Positions 41,786-50,507 are shown, counted from the first letter of the stretch. The stretch is DNA of 64,000 nucleotides from Mycobacterium sp. AZCC_0083 (GCF_014202335.1 NZ_JACHGP010000002.1:496001-560000), one strand, 5' to 3'. Notes: generated by a model from the sequence alone, not told the origin. Numbers and translations are program-made.

Positions 41786-42100
41786 ATGTTCACGCTGATC
41801 GGCTCGGACGGTGAACGGTACGAGAGCTCGACGCCGGGGCAATTGGGCGGGTACCGGCGCGGGAAGCTGTACGGCCGGCTCGACTGCCCCTCCGCACTGA
41901 GGGCCATCGCCCGTGGCGGTTACGTGGCGCATCGGGTGTTCTTCGCCGACCAGCCGACGGCCGTGGCAGCCGGCTACCGCCCGTGCGCGGTGTGCCTGCC
42001 CCAGCAGTACGCCGCCTGGATTTCGGATGTCACCTCACATTCCGGCGGCCGGCGTCGTCTACAGGGCAAGAGTCTCAACAGAAGGAGCGAACAACCATGA
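41786..42100 (+). CDS. Stand-alone Ada-type metal-binding domain protein
   Basis: 104 residues corresponding to the N-terminal domain of Ada, which in E. coli repairs methylphosphotriesters through a zinc-bound Cys. YGRLDCPSALRAIARGGYVA and HRVFFADQPTAVAAGYRPCA, VC align with that domain, but only three Cys are present (34, 67, 70) instead of four, so one ligand or the acceptor is changed. No AraC or alkyltransferase part is attached; those activities lie in neighbouring genes. GAAGG precedes the ATG. It overlaps the next gene by 4 nt. Confidence 0.85.
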   Translation: MFTLIGSDGERYESSTPGQLGGYRRGKLYGRLDCPSALRAIARGGYVAHRVFFADQPTAVAAGYRPCAVCLPQQYAAWISDVTSHSGGRRRLQGKSLNRRSEQP

Positions 42101-42600
42101 CGACCATGACCATTGCCCGGACCGCGCACGCGACCCGACTCGGCAACCTGACCATCGAGGCGAGCGCCTTCGGCTTGACCCGAGTCGCCTTCACCGCAGA
42201 CCCCACCGCACCGACAACGGACCTTGGCTTCGGTCGGGCCCACGCATTCGAAGCCGGTCGGCAGATCGACGAGTACCTCGCCGGAGCCCGACGGAACTTC
42301 ACCGTCCCGATCGACTGGTCGCGCATGAGCGCATTCGACGCCATCGTTCTGCAGACCCTGAGCGCCGCAACGGGTTACGGCGAGACGATCACTTACGGTG
42401 AGATCGCGCAGCGCATGGGCCGTCCCTCGTCCGACGCCCGCAAGGTCGGTGGCGCGTTGGCGCGCAACCGGGTTCTGATCATCGTGCCCTGCCATCGCGT
42501 GGTTGCCGCCGACGGCGCCCTCACGGGCTACGCCGGCGGGCTCTCCGTCAAACGAGCGCTGCTCGACCTGGAATCGCCGGAACTTCGTCTCGCCCTCTAA
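42097..42600 (+). CDS. ogt: Second O6-alkylguanine-DNA alkyltransferase
   Basis: 167 residues, compact Ogt. The acceptor Cys132 lies in IIVPCHRVVAADG, the Asn/Arg-finger region in VGGALARNRV, and the HTH in [20 protein letters not shown]. Start ATG 42097 is preceded by GAAGGAG and overlaps the Ada-domain stop. It is the last gene of the repair operon; the stop is 15 nt from the converging TnpB gene of the IS607-type element. Confidence 0.93.
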   Translation: MTTMTIARTAHATRLGNLTIEASAFGLTRVAFTADPTAPTTDLGFGRAHAFEAGRQIDEYLAGARRNFTVPIDWSRMSAFDAIVLQTLSAATGYGETITYGEIAQRMGRPSSDARKVGGALARNRVLIIVPCHRVVAADGALTGYAGGLSVKRALLDLESPELRLAL

Positions 42601-42615
42601 GGCATCCGGCCGGGG

Positions 42616-44340
42616 TTACGGGACTTGCACGCACCGTTCCTTGTGTGTGAGCAGGAGTGAGTTCTGCTCGGTTGCGGCCCGAACGGTGTTGGCCGCTGGC
42701 GGCGGGTGTTCTCCGGTGCACCGCGACCCATCGTGTGGGTGGCGGTGGGCCGGAACTGCCGTGCCTTCCAACGTGGGGGCGGGTCGACGGTCGGGCCTGG
42801 CCGGTGGTGTGCCCGCAACGGTCCTCTGTCCGTTGCGGGGTCCTGCCGGCCGTCGCCTGATCGCCAATCCGAGGCCACGTCTGCCGATCGCGGTCGCCGC
42901 GCCGTGATGGCGGGTCACCGGTTCGGAAGACTGTTGTCGAAGGGGCTTGACCCAGTGTTGGGCACCCCATTTGCTGGTGTAGGCCGGATCTACGCCGATG
43001 ATCGCGATGTCCCGGCGGACGGCCATCGCGGTCAGGCGGGTGCGGAAATTTGCGGTCGGGATGCCGGCCACGGTGCGGCGGAACCGTTTCCCACGATTCC
43101 CACGGCCCATCGTGTCGCGCCCGGTGGCGCGGGCATCGGCGAAGTCGAGGTTCTCGATGACCACCGCTGAGCAGTTATTGATCTGGGCAGTGTCGAGGAG
43201 GGCGGTGATCGCCGCGCGGACCCGGCCATCACGCCGCGATGCCGCCAAACCCGCGGTGGCCACTCCGATCGTGATCGGGTCCCCGGCCGGATTGCCCGAT
43301 CCGTCGAGCACACAGGCGGCGAGGTGATCGGCGTTCAGATCGACACCGAGCACCGGACCGCTGCGCAACTCATCGATCGACGGCGCCACTACGGGGTCCT
43401 GTTTCCAGGATGCGTCCAGATACCAACGCCCACGAGAAGAGTCGTAGCTGATGTCGTAGCGCACCGCTCGTCGGCCCGTGACTCGCACCGCCCACTCGGT
43501 ACTGCGGTGGCTGAATTTCACCGGTGCGGCAACATTGATATGCGTCCCGTACTGGTCAACCAATGAGGCCGGGACTTTGATCCGCAACCGGCCCGCCGCG
43601 TCGACGCGGATGGTCTCGTTGCCGCCGATCTTCCCGGTCTCCCCGTCAGCGGTGAGGAACATCCGCGTCGCGTCCCAGCGTGCCCGCCACTGGGGTTCAG
43701 TGATGCCCGCCTCGTCGAGGTGGGTGCGGTTGCGCCACAATCGTTTTCCGCCGATCGTGACCGAGGGTCGGCCCGCATCCAACGCCTTTTGCGCGACGGC
43801 CAGTCGCCCCCGCAGTATCGCCAGGCGCCGGGTCTTCGCGAACCGCTCACCCGCCGACCGGTAACCACACCGTCGAGACCGGCCAGTGCCGGTGGGGACG
43901 GCTTCACCGGGGCGCAGCGCACACCGCAGCTTCAGCACCTCCACGGCGCGCCGGAGATCGGTGACGTGGGCGCTCAGCGCACGCATGCCCAGCTGGTACT
44001 GGTCCTCGACCGCCCGGGTGAGCGCCCCCGCCCACCGCGACGACGACACCGTGGTGAGCGCCTGTTTGCGCCGGGCGCGCCACGCAGCGTGCTCCTCATG
44101 GCCCAACCGACCCAGTCCCACCCGGGCCGCGAGTTCTGCCCGGTACACCGATCCCAGAAACGATCCGATCCCCGCCAGTGCGGAGGCCTCAGCCTCGCTG
44201 AGGTGAACTCGAGTCCTGATCCGCACCCCCGCCGGCGCCGCCGCGACTACCGGATCGGTGATCCGGCGCAACGCCCGACGCTCACTGGCCATGACCAACA
44301 TCGTGACCGAGGGCACCGACAAACGCGGACGGGCCGACAT
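42616..44340 (-). CDS. tnpB: TnpB-family RNA-guided nuclease-like protein, zinc-finger-less
   Basis: About 574 residues from ATG 44340 (GTG 44343 possible). RuvC-type residues are intact: Asp in GVDLNADHLAA near 332, Glu in VVIENLDF near 392, and Asp in GVDPAYTSKWG near 450. The CxxC...CxxC finger normally between the last two motifs is absent; AYTSKWGAQHWVKPL stands in its place. The N-terminal half is long and basic. The track-length frame continues upstream to 44481 but that part is the TnpA tail brought into frame by a one-base shift. Its omega-RNA, if made, would cover the 3' end and run toward ogt. Confidence 0.85.
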   Translation of the reverse strand: MSARPRLSVPSVTMLVMASERRALRRITDPVVAAAPAGVRIRTRVHLSEAEASALAGIGSFLGSVYRAELAARVGLGRLGHEEHAAWRARRKQALTTVSSSRWAGALTRAVEDQYQLGMRALSAHVTDLRRAVEVLKLRCALRPGEAVPTGTGRSRRCGYRSAGERFAKTRRLAILRGRLAVAQKALDAGRPSVTIGGKRLWRNRTHLDEAGITEPQWRARWDATRMFLTADGETGKIGGNETIRVDAAGRLRIKVPASLVDQYGTHINVAAPVKFSHRSTEWAVRVTGRRAVRYDISYDSSRGRWYLDASWKQDPVVAPSIDELRSGPVLGVDLNADHLAACVLDGSGNPAGDPITIGVATAGLAASRRDGRVRAAITALLDTAQINNCSAVVIENLDFADARATGRDTMGRGNRGKRFRRTVAGIPTANFRTRLTAMAVRRDIAIIGVDPAYTSKWGAQHWVKPLRQQSSEPVTRHHGAATAIGRRGLGLAIRRRPAGPRNGQRTVAGTPPARPDRRPAPTLEGTAVPAHRHPHDGSRCTGEHPPPAANTVRAATEQNSLLLTHKERCVQVP

Positions 44341-44510
44341 CACGCTGCGCAGCCCACCGCCTTTATCGCCCCGGTTACGGGCCGAGCGACGCCCATACAA
44401 CCGCGCACAAAATGAGGTCAACACCTCCACCATGTCGCGCACCAGATCCTCGGTAACCTCGCCAGAGTCCAGGACCACCACCAGTCGGCGGCCGGTGGCG
44501 GAACCAAACG
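44340..44510 (-). pseudogene. tnpA: C-terminal tail of IS607 serine recombinase TnpA, truncated and frameshifted
   Basis: The sequence GRRLVVVLDSGEVTEDLVRD followed by EVLTSFCARLYGRRSARNR is the conserved C-terminus of mycobacterial IS607 TnpA. The catalytic N-terminal part is missing. Near 44369-44372 (CCCC) one extra base joins the tail to the TnpB frame; removing it gives RNRAIKAVGCAA and a TGA at 44340-44342 overlapping the TnpB start, the normal arrangement. Confidence 0.75.
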
Positions 44511-44532
44511 ACCGCGACGCAGCCCCACGGAT

Positions 44533-44570
44533 GTGTAGCAGATTGCTACACTGTGTTGCACATTGCTACA
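44533..44570. promoter_or_regulatory. Toxin-antitoxin operator
   Basis: GTGTAGCA-GAT-TGCTACAC (44533-44551) is a perfect 8-bp palindrome; the half-site ATTGCTACA repeats 20 nt later (44562-44570). It lies 17-54 nt before the antitoxin start, as expected for an autoregulated TA promoter. Confidence 0.65.
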
Positions 44571-44586
44571 GCCGTGGAGGTGGGAC

Positions 44587-44976
44587 ATGTCCGAGGCAGC
44601 CGACCGGGTCACTCGGGTCGCCGCTGACCTGATGGAGAGCGCCACCACCGAGGGCGCCCGTCAGAGCCGCTCGGCCAAGCAACAACTCGACCACTGGGCA
44701 CGCGTCGGGCGCGCGGTGTCGAGCCAACAATCAGCGGCGCGGCGTCGCGTCGAATCGGCGCTCGCCGGTGACCTGGAGACGAACGACCTGAGCGTCGAGG
44801 AGGGCGTCGTCTTCAACGCCGAGATCTCCGCAGCGATCGAGGAGAGCCTTGCGCGCATCAAGTACGGCGACGTCCTCGCCGCACGCGGCATCACGATGGT
44901 CGCCATGAACGACGAAGGTCAGATCGTCGAGTACTGGCCCGACGGCACCTCCGCCGTGATCGCGGGCGAACGCTGA
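44587..44976 (+). CDS. ParD-like antitoxin
   Basis: 129 residues. The segment ARQSRSAKQQLDHWARVGRA matches ParD-like antitoxins; the C-terminal half (VVFNAEISAAIEESLARIKY, GDVLAARGITMVAMNDEGQI) ends in a region that probably wraps the toxin. GGAGGTGGGAC precedes the ATG. A palindromic operator lies upstream and a zeta-type toxin 3 nt downstream, so it is antitoxin and autorepressor of the pair. Confidence 0.82.
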   Translation: MSEAADRVTRVAADLMESATTEGARQSRSAKQQLDHWARVGRAVSSQQSAARRRVESALAGDLETNDLSVEEGVVFNAEISAAIEESLARIKYGDVLAARGITMVAMNDEGQIVEYWPDGTSAVIAGER

Positions 44977-44979
44977 TCG

Positions 44980-45522
44980 GTGAAGCGCGCTGACCTCGTC
45001 GTCGGACCCAATGGGGCAGGAAAGTCCACCTTCGTCGCGCTGACACTTGCTCCGCTGCTCCCCCGCAGCGTGTTCGTCAACGCCGACGAGATCGCCAAGC
45101 AACGCTGGCCCGACGATCCTCTCTCACACGCCTACGACGCGGCGCGTGTCGCCTCCGAAACCCGTTCCCGGCTCATCGAATTGGGCCGGTCGTTCATCGC
45201 CGAGACGGTCTTCTCCCATCCTTCAAAACTGGATCTCGTCCATGCGGCGCGTGCCGCCGACTACACAGTCGTCGTGCACGTCCTCTTGATCCCCGAGGAC
45301 CTCGCCCTCGAGCGCGTCAGTCGAAGGGGCCGCGCAGGCGGTCAGGACGTGCCGGAGGAGGTCGCCACGGCCGCCACTGCGTCCGACACGGCAACGGTCT
45401 ACGACAACTCACGGCGCGACGGCCCGCGGATCGTCGCTCGGATGAGCGGCGGCATTGCGGTCGGCTCCTGGTCGTGGCCGAGTTGGACGCCCGAGTCGCT
45501 TCGCTCGTGCTGGCCGGGCTGA
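44980..45522 (+). CDS. Zeta-toxin-like kinase
   Basis: 180 residues, GTG start. P-loop VVGPNGAGKSTFVA near residue 8, substrate-site region FVNADEIAKQRW, second acidic motif FIAETVFSHPSK, and C-terminal TATVYDNSRRDGPRIVARMS. Zeta kinases phosphorylate UDP-sugar precursors or related nucleotides. Between VPEEV and ATAATASDTATVYDN the helix usually seen in relatives (an IRERYxRxxxL segment carrying substrate-binding Arg residues) is missing, about 13 residues, with the frame kept; the toxin may be weakened. Follows the antitoxin after 3 nt. Confidence 0.82.
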   Translation: MKRADLVVGPNGAGKSTFVALTLAPLLPRSVFVNADEIAKQRWPDDPLSHAYDAARVASETRSRLIELGRSFIAETVFSHPSKLDLVHAARAADYTVVVHVLLIPEDLALERVSRRGRAGGQDVPEEVATAATASDTATVYDNSRRDGPRIVARMSGGIAVGSWSWPSWTPESLRSCWPG

Positions 45523-45578
45523 GAGCCACGACCTCGGCGGGCCGACGCCCCCACGCCCTTCGAATTAAGCTCGTCACC

Positions 45579-46244
45579 ATGCCAAGTGTGTTGACGGTCA
45601 ATCTCGCCCGGCCGCGGCCGAACCCGGACAAGCAGTCGGTGCTCACCGGCATCGACAAGCAGCCGACTGACGTCGCCGTCGACGTACGCCCCCCGGGCCC
45701 CAGGCGCGTCGGACTCGGCAGCGGGCTGACCACAGATGCGATCGGCAACAAGAAACTGCACGGCGGAGACGATCAGGCCGTGTACGCGTATGCACGCGAA
45801 GACCTCGACGACTGGCAGACCAAGTTCGGACGCACGCTGGACAACGGCAACTTCGGCGAGAACCTGACCACGTCTGGGATCGACGTGACGGGCGCGCGAA
45901 TCGGCGAGCGGTGGCACGTCGGGTCGGACGGTCTGGTGCTCGAGGTCACCTCACCCCGGACCCCGTGCCGGACCTTTGCGGCGTTCCTGGAGATACCGGA
46001 CCTGATCAAGACCTTCACCAAGGCGGCGATTCCCGGGGCCTATCTGCGGGTGATCAGCCCTGGCACCGTGCGCGCCGGCGATCAGGTCGTCGTATCCGAT
46101 CGCCCCGACCACGACGTCACGGTCGCAGTGGTATTTCGCGCGATCTTGAGCGAACCCGAGCTGCTACCCCAGCTCATCGACGTCGACGCGTTGCCAGAGG
46201 ACATCAAGGATCTTGCGCGTCGTCGGGGCGCCCAGCCAGGCTGA
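45579..46244 (+). CDS. MOSC-domain protein, YiiM type
   Basis: 221 residues from ATG 45579. MOSC features: [40 protein letters not shown], and the cofactor Cys in [14 protein letters not shown]. YiiM-type proteins bind a molybdenum cofactor and reduce N-hydroxylated bases such as 6-hydroxylaminopurine, so it would detoxify base analogues (known for the family). The longer frame upstream belongs to the end of the zeta gene region. Confidence 0.88.
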   Translation: MPSVLTVNLARPRPNPDKQSVLTGIDKQPTDVAVDVRPPGPRRVGLGSGLTTDAIGNKKLHGGDDQAVYAYAREDLDDWQTKFGRTLDNGNFGENLTTSGIDVTGARIGERWHVGSDGLVLEVTSPRTPCRTFAAFLEIPDLIKTFTKAAIPGAYLRVISPGTVRAGDQVVVSDRPDHDVTVAVVFRAILSEPELLPQLIDVDALPEDIKDLARRRGAQPG

Positions 46245-46351
46245 CAGCAAACCGCCGCGACACTGCGACCGAAATGCAGAACGGGGTTCGTCGGGGCGAC
46301 GCCTGTACGCTAAGCCTGCGTCGTAACACCCGCCATCGCCTGCCGCTGCAC

Positions 46352-47191
46352 ATGGGCCTGCCCGTCGACAACGGAGATCTCCTGAACGATCGCACATCGG
46401 CGACGAGTACCAAGACCCACGGACGCGCCGATCCCCAGACACCTCTTCGCCCCAGCGATCGGGCGGCATTCATCGTCGACGACGACCTGCCGCAGAACAC
46501 CGGCGCCGACGACGACCTACCGCAGGTGCTCGCCGATACCGTCACCGACTTCCTTGGCAGACCGAAGGCGCGCGGCTGGATCCACTTCTGCTCGGCGGTT
46601 GCGGCAATCGTGGCCGGGGTGGCACTCGTGTCCGCGGCGTGGATCTTTTCGTCGTCCGAGGCCGTATTGGCCGCCTCGATCTACACCGCCACCATCGTGG
46701 CGATGTTCAGCTTCAGCGCTCTCTACCACCGCGTGCATTGGCAGTCCCCGACCACGTTGAAGTGGATGAAGCGGATCGACCACTCGCTGATCTTCGTGTT
46801 CATCGCGGGCAGCTTCACTCCCTTTTGCATGCTGGCGATGCCGCCGCAGACCGGGGCCCAGGTTCTGGTGATGGTGTGGGGCGGAGCGGCCGCAGGCGTC
46901 GCACTCAAGATGTGGTGGCCGTCGGCGCCGCGATGGGTAGGCGTGCCCCTCTACCTGTTGCTCGGCTACACGGCGATCTGGTTCGCGGGCACACTGCTCG
47001 CCGGCGCGGGTATGGCCGCCGTGGTCCTGCTGGCCAGTGGAGGGGTGCTGTACAACATCGGCGCCGTTCTCTACGGCGTGCGCTGGCCCAACCCGTGGCC
47101 GCGAACGTTCGGCTATCACGAGTTCTTTCACGCGTTCACCGCTGCCGCAGCGATCTGCCACTACATCGCCATCTGGTTCGTCGTCGTTTGA
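46352..47191 (+). CDS. Hemolysin III / PAQR-type membrane protein
   Basis: Up to 279 residues with seven TM helices. Family pattern: [52 protein letters not shown] and [20 protein letters not shown]; the Ser/His/Asp/His set is typical of metal-dependent CREST hydrolases. The N-terminus is about 40 residues longer than usual and contains a repeated DDDLPQ. The start is uncertain: ATG 46352 has no ribosome-binding site, and an in-frame CTG at 46382 follows GGAG. Confidence 0.82.
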   Translation: MGLPVDNGDLLNDRTSATSTKTHGRADPQTPLRPSDRAAFIVDDDLPQNTGADDDLPQVLADTVTDFLGRPKARGWIHFCSAVAAIVAGVALVSAAWIFSSSEAVLAASIYTATIVAMFSFSALYHRVHWQSPTTLKWMKRIDHSLIFVFIAGSFTPFCMLAMPPQTGAQVLVMVWGGAAAGVALKMWWPSAPRWVGVPLYLLLGYTAIWFAGTLLAGAGMAAVVLLASGGVLYNIGAVLYGVRWPNPWPRTFGYHEFFHAFTAAAAICHYIAIWFVVV

Positions 47192-47300
47192 TCAGCGGTG
47201 TCTGATCAGCGGGGTTTGATAGGCGGGTCTAACTCCGCGGGACCGGCAGCAGCCACGTCGAGTCGCTATGCTGGCGAACTCCGATGATCGAGGAGCGACC

Positions 47301-48590
47301 ATGTCCACCGATGCCGGTGCTGCCGTCCCCTCGCCTGCCACGGTCTCCAAGTCCGCCGCCGGCCACATCCGGCTGACGTCGCACAGCGGCGGCTCCGGCT
47401 CGCTGCCGATCCATTGGGACGCACCGACGGCCGCCGAACGTGGACCGGTGATCGGCACGACCATCAAACGCGCGCACCGGAACGTCATCGGCACGCACAG
47501 CGGCTCGTACAGCGTCTACCGCGCCCTGGCCGTCGCTGCGGGCGCGCTGTCCCGTGAACACCGGGCCGACCTCACCAATACCGCGCCGACCGACGTCATC
47601 GGCCCATACCCGCAGTGGAGCGAGCCAGGCAAGATCACCAGCCTCGACCCATGGGGTGCGATGGTGGCCGACGTCTTCAGCGCCCAACTGGCCGCCGGCT
47701 TCGACATCCGGCCCACCATCGCGGTGACCAAGGCCCACGTGATCCTGCCCGAGGTGATCGAGGCCGTGCAGAAGGGCCGGCTGCAACCCGACGGCCACGT
47801 GCTGCTGCCCAGCGGCGCCGCGTTGGTCACCAAGGCTGCGGTCGAGCCGGTCTGGTATCTGCCGGGTGTGGCGCAGCGATTCGGCTGCAGCGAGACGGAT
47901 CTGCGGCGGGTCTTGTTCGAGGAGACCGGCGGCATGTACCCCGAGTTGGTGACGCGTGGAGATCTCGAGGTGTTCCTGCCCCCGATCGGCGGGCAGACCG
48001 TCTACATCTTCGGCGAGCCGGGTGATCTCGCCGACCCATCGGTGGAGCTGACGGCCCGCGTGCACGACGAGTGCAACGGCTCGGACGTCTTCGGCTCCGA
48101 CATCTGCACCTGCCGTCCCTACCTGACGCATGCGATCGAGGAGTGCATCCAGGGCGTACAGCACGGCGGTGTCGGTTTGGTCTCGTACTCGCGCAAGGAA
48201 GGTCGCGCACTGGGCGAGGTGACCAAGTTCTTGGTCTACAACGCGCGCAAGCGGCAGGAGGGCGGCGACACCGCCGACCAGTACTTCGCCCGCACGGAAT
48301 GCGTTGCCGGCGTGCAGGACATGCGCTTCCAGGAGCTCATGCCCGACGTGCTGCATTGGCTCGGCGTCCGCAAGATCCACCGGCTGGTCTCGATGAGCAA
48401 CATGAAGTACGACGCCATCACCTCCTCGGGCATCGAGGTCGGCGAACGCGTCAACATCCCCGACGACCTCATCCCGCTCGACGCCAGAGTCGAGATCGAC
48501 GCCAAGATGGCCGCCGGGTACTTCACTCCCGGCGTGGTCCCGGACGCCGACGAACTGAAGAAGGCCAAGGGCCGAGGGTTGGACGGATGA
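47301..48590 (+). CDS. urc1: GTP cyclohydrolase II-like protein, uracil catabolism URC1
   Basis: 429 residues. The GTP cyclohydrolase II core is present with zinc ligands in the C-x10-C-x-C pattern (DECNGSDVFGSDICTCRPYL) and SYSRKEGRALGEV replacing the RibA YLRQEGRGIG, so it is a divergent paralog. A 180-residue N-terminal domain not found in RibA precedes it. This architecture next to a DUF1688 gene and a uracil phosphoribosyltransferase is the URC1 type, which acts in the third uracil degradation pathway of yeasts and bacteria. AGGAG precedes the ATG. Confidence 0.85.
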   Translation: MSTDAGAAVPSPATVSKSAAGHIRLTSHSGGSGSLPIHWDAPTAAERGPVIGTTIKRAHRNVIGTHSGSYSVYRALAVAAGALSREHRADLTNTAPTDVIGPYPQWSEPGKITSLDPWGAMVADVFSAQLAAGFDIRPTIAVTKAHVILPEVIEAVQKGRLQPDGHVLLPSGAALVTKAAVEPVWYLPGVAQRFGCSETDLRRVLFEETGGMYPELVTRGDLEVFLPPIGGQTVYIFGEPGDLADPSVELTARVHDECNGSDVFGSDICTCRPYLTHAIEECIQGVQHGGVGLVSYSRKEGRALGEVTKFLVYNARKRQEGGDTADQYFARTECVAGVQDMRFQELMPDVLHWLGVRKIHRLVSMSNMKYDAITSSGIEVGERVNIPDDLIPLDARVEIDAKMAAGYFTPGVVPDADELKKAKGRGLDG

Positions 48591-49831
48591 GTTCGGTGGG
48601 GTCTGCGCGCACCGAGTTCGAATTGCTCACCGACCGCGCCGACGGGGCCGCCGCGGCACTGCGCAGCACGACCGCCATTCGCGAGCGGGCCGGGCACCTG
48701 CTTGCGCGCGCACGACGCGGTGACTCGGCGTGGTTCTCCGTCGACGACGGTGCCCTCACCGTGGCCGCCGCCGAGGTCGCGGACGTCACGCGCACGCGAT
48801 ACCCCGACCTGAACGTGCCGTTCCACAGCCGCTGGCGCCATTTCGAGGCGGGCGGAATCGACCGCGTGGCCCAGTTGGGCGACGGACTGGATGCCCGTGC
48901 GATGGTCGACCTGGCCGTGGTGAGCGTGTTGCTCGACGCAGGGGCCGGTCCGGACTGGGGGTACGACGAGGCCGTCACGGGGCAGCGCTTCGCCCGCTCC
49001 GAGGGCCTTGGGGTAGCCAGCTGGCACGCCTTCACCAGCGGGCTATTCTCCAGTGACACAACCGATCCCCTGCGCGCCGACGCCGCTGCGCTATGCGGCC
49101 TCGACGCCGACCGGCTGGCCGAGGCGTTCCAAGTCCGCCCCTCGAATCCGTTGGTGGGCCTCGACGGTCGCGTCGCCGTGCTGCACCGTCTGGGTGCGAC
49201 GCTGACCGCTGCGCCTGAGGCATTCGGGGCGCAAGGCCGACCAGGTGGATTGTTCGACGTGCTGACCGCAGGCGATCGGACATCGGTTGACGCGCACGAC
49301 ATCTTGTCGCTGCTGCTGATCTCGTTGTCGGGAATCTGGCCGGCGGACAACGCCATTGGCGATCAACCACTAGGTGACTGTTGGCGGCACTCCGCCGTGC
49401 CCGGTCCAGGCCTGACACGAGGATGGATGCCCTTCCACAAGCTCTCGCAGTGGCTGACCTACTCCCTACTCGAGCCGTTTCAGTGGGGCGGCGTCCGCGT
49501 CGACGACCTCGACGCGCTGACCGGCCTTCCTGAGTACCGCAACGGCGGTCTGCTGATCGACACCGGCGTACTGCGACTGCACGACCCGGCGTGGGCCGCC
49601 GGTGAATGGACGGCGGGCGACGAGATGGTGGTCGAATGGCGGGCCCTGACGGTGGCGTTGCTCGACGAACTCGCCCCGCTGGTGCGGTCCCAACTCGGGG
49701 TCGACGCGCAGCGGATGCCGTTGGCCTGTGTGTTGGAGGGCGGCACATGGGCGACGGGCAGGATGCTGGCACAGCGGCTGCGCGACGGTCTTCCTCCGTT
49801 GTCCATCGTCAGTGACGGCACGGTGTTCTGA
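48587..49831 (+). CDS. urc4: URC4/DUF1688 protein, uracil catabolism
   Basis: 414 residues. [50 protein letters not shown], and [16 protein letters not shown] are typical of DUF1688/URC4 proteins. URC4 is required for uracil breakdown through ribosylurea, but its exact reaction was not clear to me. The ATG overlaps the urc1 stop (ATGA) and upp follows after 2 nt, so the three genes form a tight operon. Confidence 0.88.
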   Translation: MSSVGSARTEFELLTDRADGAAAALRSTTAIRERAGHLLARARRGDSAWFSVDDGALTVAAAEVADVTRTRYPDLNVPFHSRWRHFEAGGIDRVAQLGDGLDARAMVDLAVVSVLLDAGAGPDWGYDEAVTGQRFARSEGLGVASWHAFTSGLFSSDTTDPLRADAAALCGLDADRLAEAFQVRPSNPLVGLDGRVAVLHRLGATLTAAPEAFGAQGRPGGLFDVLTAGDRTSVDAHDILSLLLISLSGIWPADNAIGDQPLGDCWRHSAVPGPGLTRGWMPFHKLSQWLTYSLLEPFQWGGVRVDDLDALTGLPEYRNGGLLIDTGVLRLHDPAWAAGEWTAGDEMVVEWRALTVALLDELAPLVRSQLGVDAQRMPLACVLEGGTWATGRMLAQRLRDGLPPLSIVSDGTVF

Positions 49832-49833
49832 CG

Positions 49834-50463
49834 ATGGACAACGTCTACGTGATCGACCATCCACTCGTGCAACACAAGCTCACGCTGATGCGCCGAAAGG
49901 ACGCCTCCACCAACAGCTTCAGGCAGCTGTGCAACGAGATGGCGGCGCTGATGGCCTACGAGGTGCTTCGCGACATCCCCGTTCAAGAGATCGACGTCGA
50001 GACGCCTCTGGAACGGACCACCGGCATGGTGATCGACGGCAAGAAGCTGGTGTTCGCCTCCATCCTGCGCGCGGGCACGGGCATTCTCGACGGCCTGTTG
50101 ACCGTGGTGCCTGCCGCGCGGGTCGGCCACATCGGCCTGTACCGCGATCCGAAGACGATGGTGGCCGTCGAGTACTACTTCAAGATGCCAGGCGATCTGC
50201 AGGAGCGCGACATCGTGGTGGTGGACCCGATGCTGGCCACCGGCAATTCGGCCGTCGCGGCGGTGGAGCGGCTCAAGGAGTTCGGCCCGAGGTCGATCAA
50301 GTTCGTCTGCCTGTTGGCCTGCCCCGAAGGCGTTGCGGCGCTTCACGAAGCGCACCCCGACGTCCCGATCTACACCGCGGCCGTCGACCGGGGGCTGGAC
50401 GAGCACGGCTACATCGTGCCCGGCCTGGGTGATGCGGGCGACCGCATCTTCGGGACGAAGTAG
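49834..50463 (+). CDS. upp: Uracil phosphoribosyltransferase
   Basis: 209 residues, full length. [20 protein letters not shown] at the N-terminus, [12 protein letters not shown], and the PRPP loop [20 protein letters not shown] are diagnostic; the C-terminal [18 protein letters not shown] is the uracil-binding region. It makes UMP from uracil and PRPP. In the URC pathway this activity (URC6 in yeast) is part of the catabolic route, so this copy may serve catabolism rather than only salvage. Last gene of the operon. Confidence 0.96.
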   Translation: MDNVYVIDHPLVQHKLTLMRRKDASTNSFRQLCNEMAALMAYEVLRDIPVQEIDVETPLERTTGMVIDGKKLVFASILRAGTGILDGLLTVVPAARVGHIGLYRDPKTMVAVEYYFKMPGDLQERDIVVVDPMLATGNSAVAAVERLKEFGPRSIKFVCLLACPEGVAALHEAHPDVPIYTAAVDRGLDEHGYIVPGLGDAGDRIFGTK

Positions 50464-50472
50464 CGCGTCGGC

Positions 50473-50497
50473 GGGCAGGAGCGCAGCGACTCGGGGA
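50473..50497. repeat. Dispersed GC-rich repeat, degenerate copy
   Basis: GGGCAGGAGCGCAGCGACTC and the following GGGGA, just after upp, resemble the 23-nt repeat found at 5198-5220 and 53066-53088 with a few changes. This copy is between genes. Confidence 0.45.
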
Positions 50498-50507
50498 TTG
50501 TTCCCGG

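Larger units (their letters stand above)
42601..44530 (-). mobile_element. IS607-type element remnant (TnpB plus truncated TnpA)
   Basis: The gene order TnpA serine recombinase tail then TnpB matches IS607-type elements known from M. tuberculosis. The TnpA gene is 5'-truncated, so the left end is lost against the toxin-antitoxin operator. The right end should be within or just past 42601-42640, at the end of ogt; I cannot define exact borders. IS607 elements lack inverted repeats and target duplications. Confidence 0.75.

Noticed and set aside
42616..44340. Cas12-type CRISPR effector
   Set aside because: No repeat-spacer array or adaptation genes in the window, and the TnpA tail directly upstream identifies an IS607 element.
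42616..44481. 621-residue protein as a single novel fusion nuclease
   Set aside because: The first residues are the tail of IS607 TnpA joined by a one-base shift; TnpB itself starts near 44340.
47301..48590. Riboflavin gene ribA
   Set aside because: The zinc site is shared, but the extra N-terminal domain, the changed active-site loop and the urc4-upp neighbours point to URC1.
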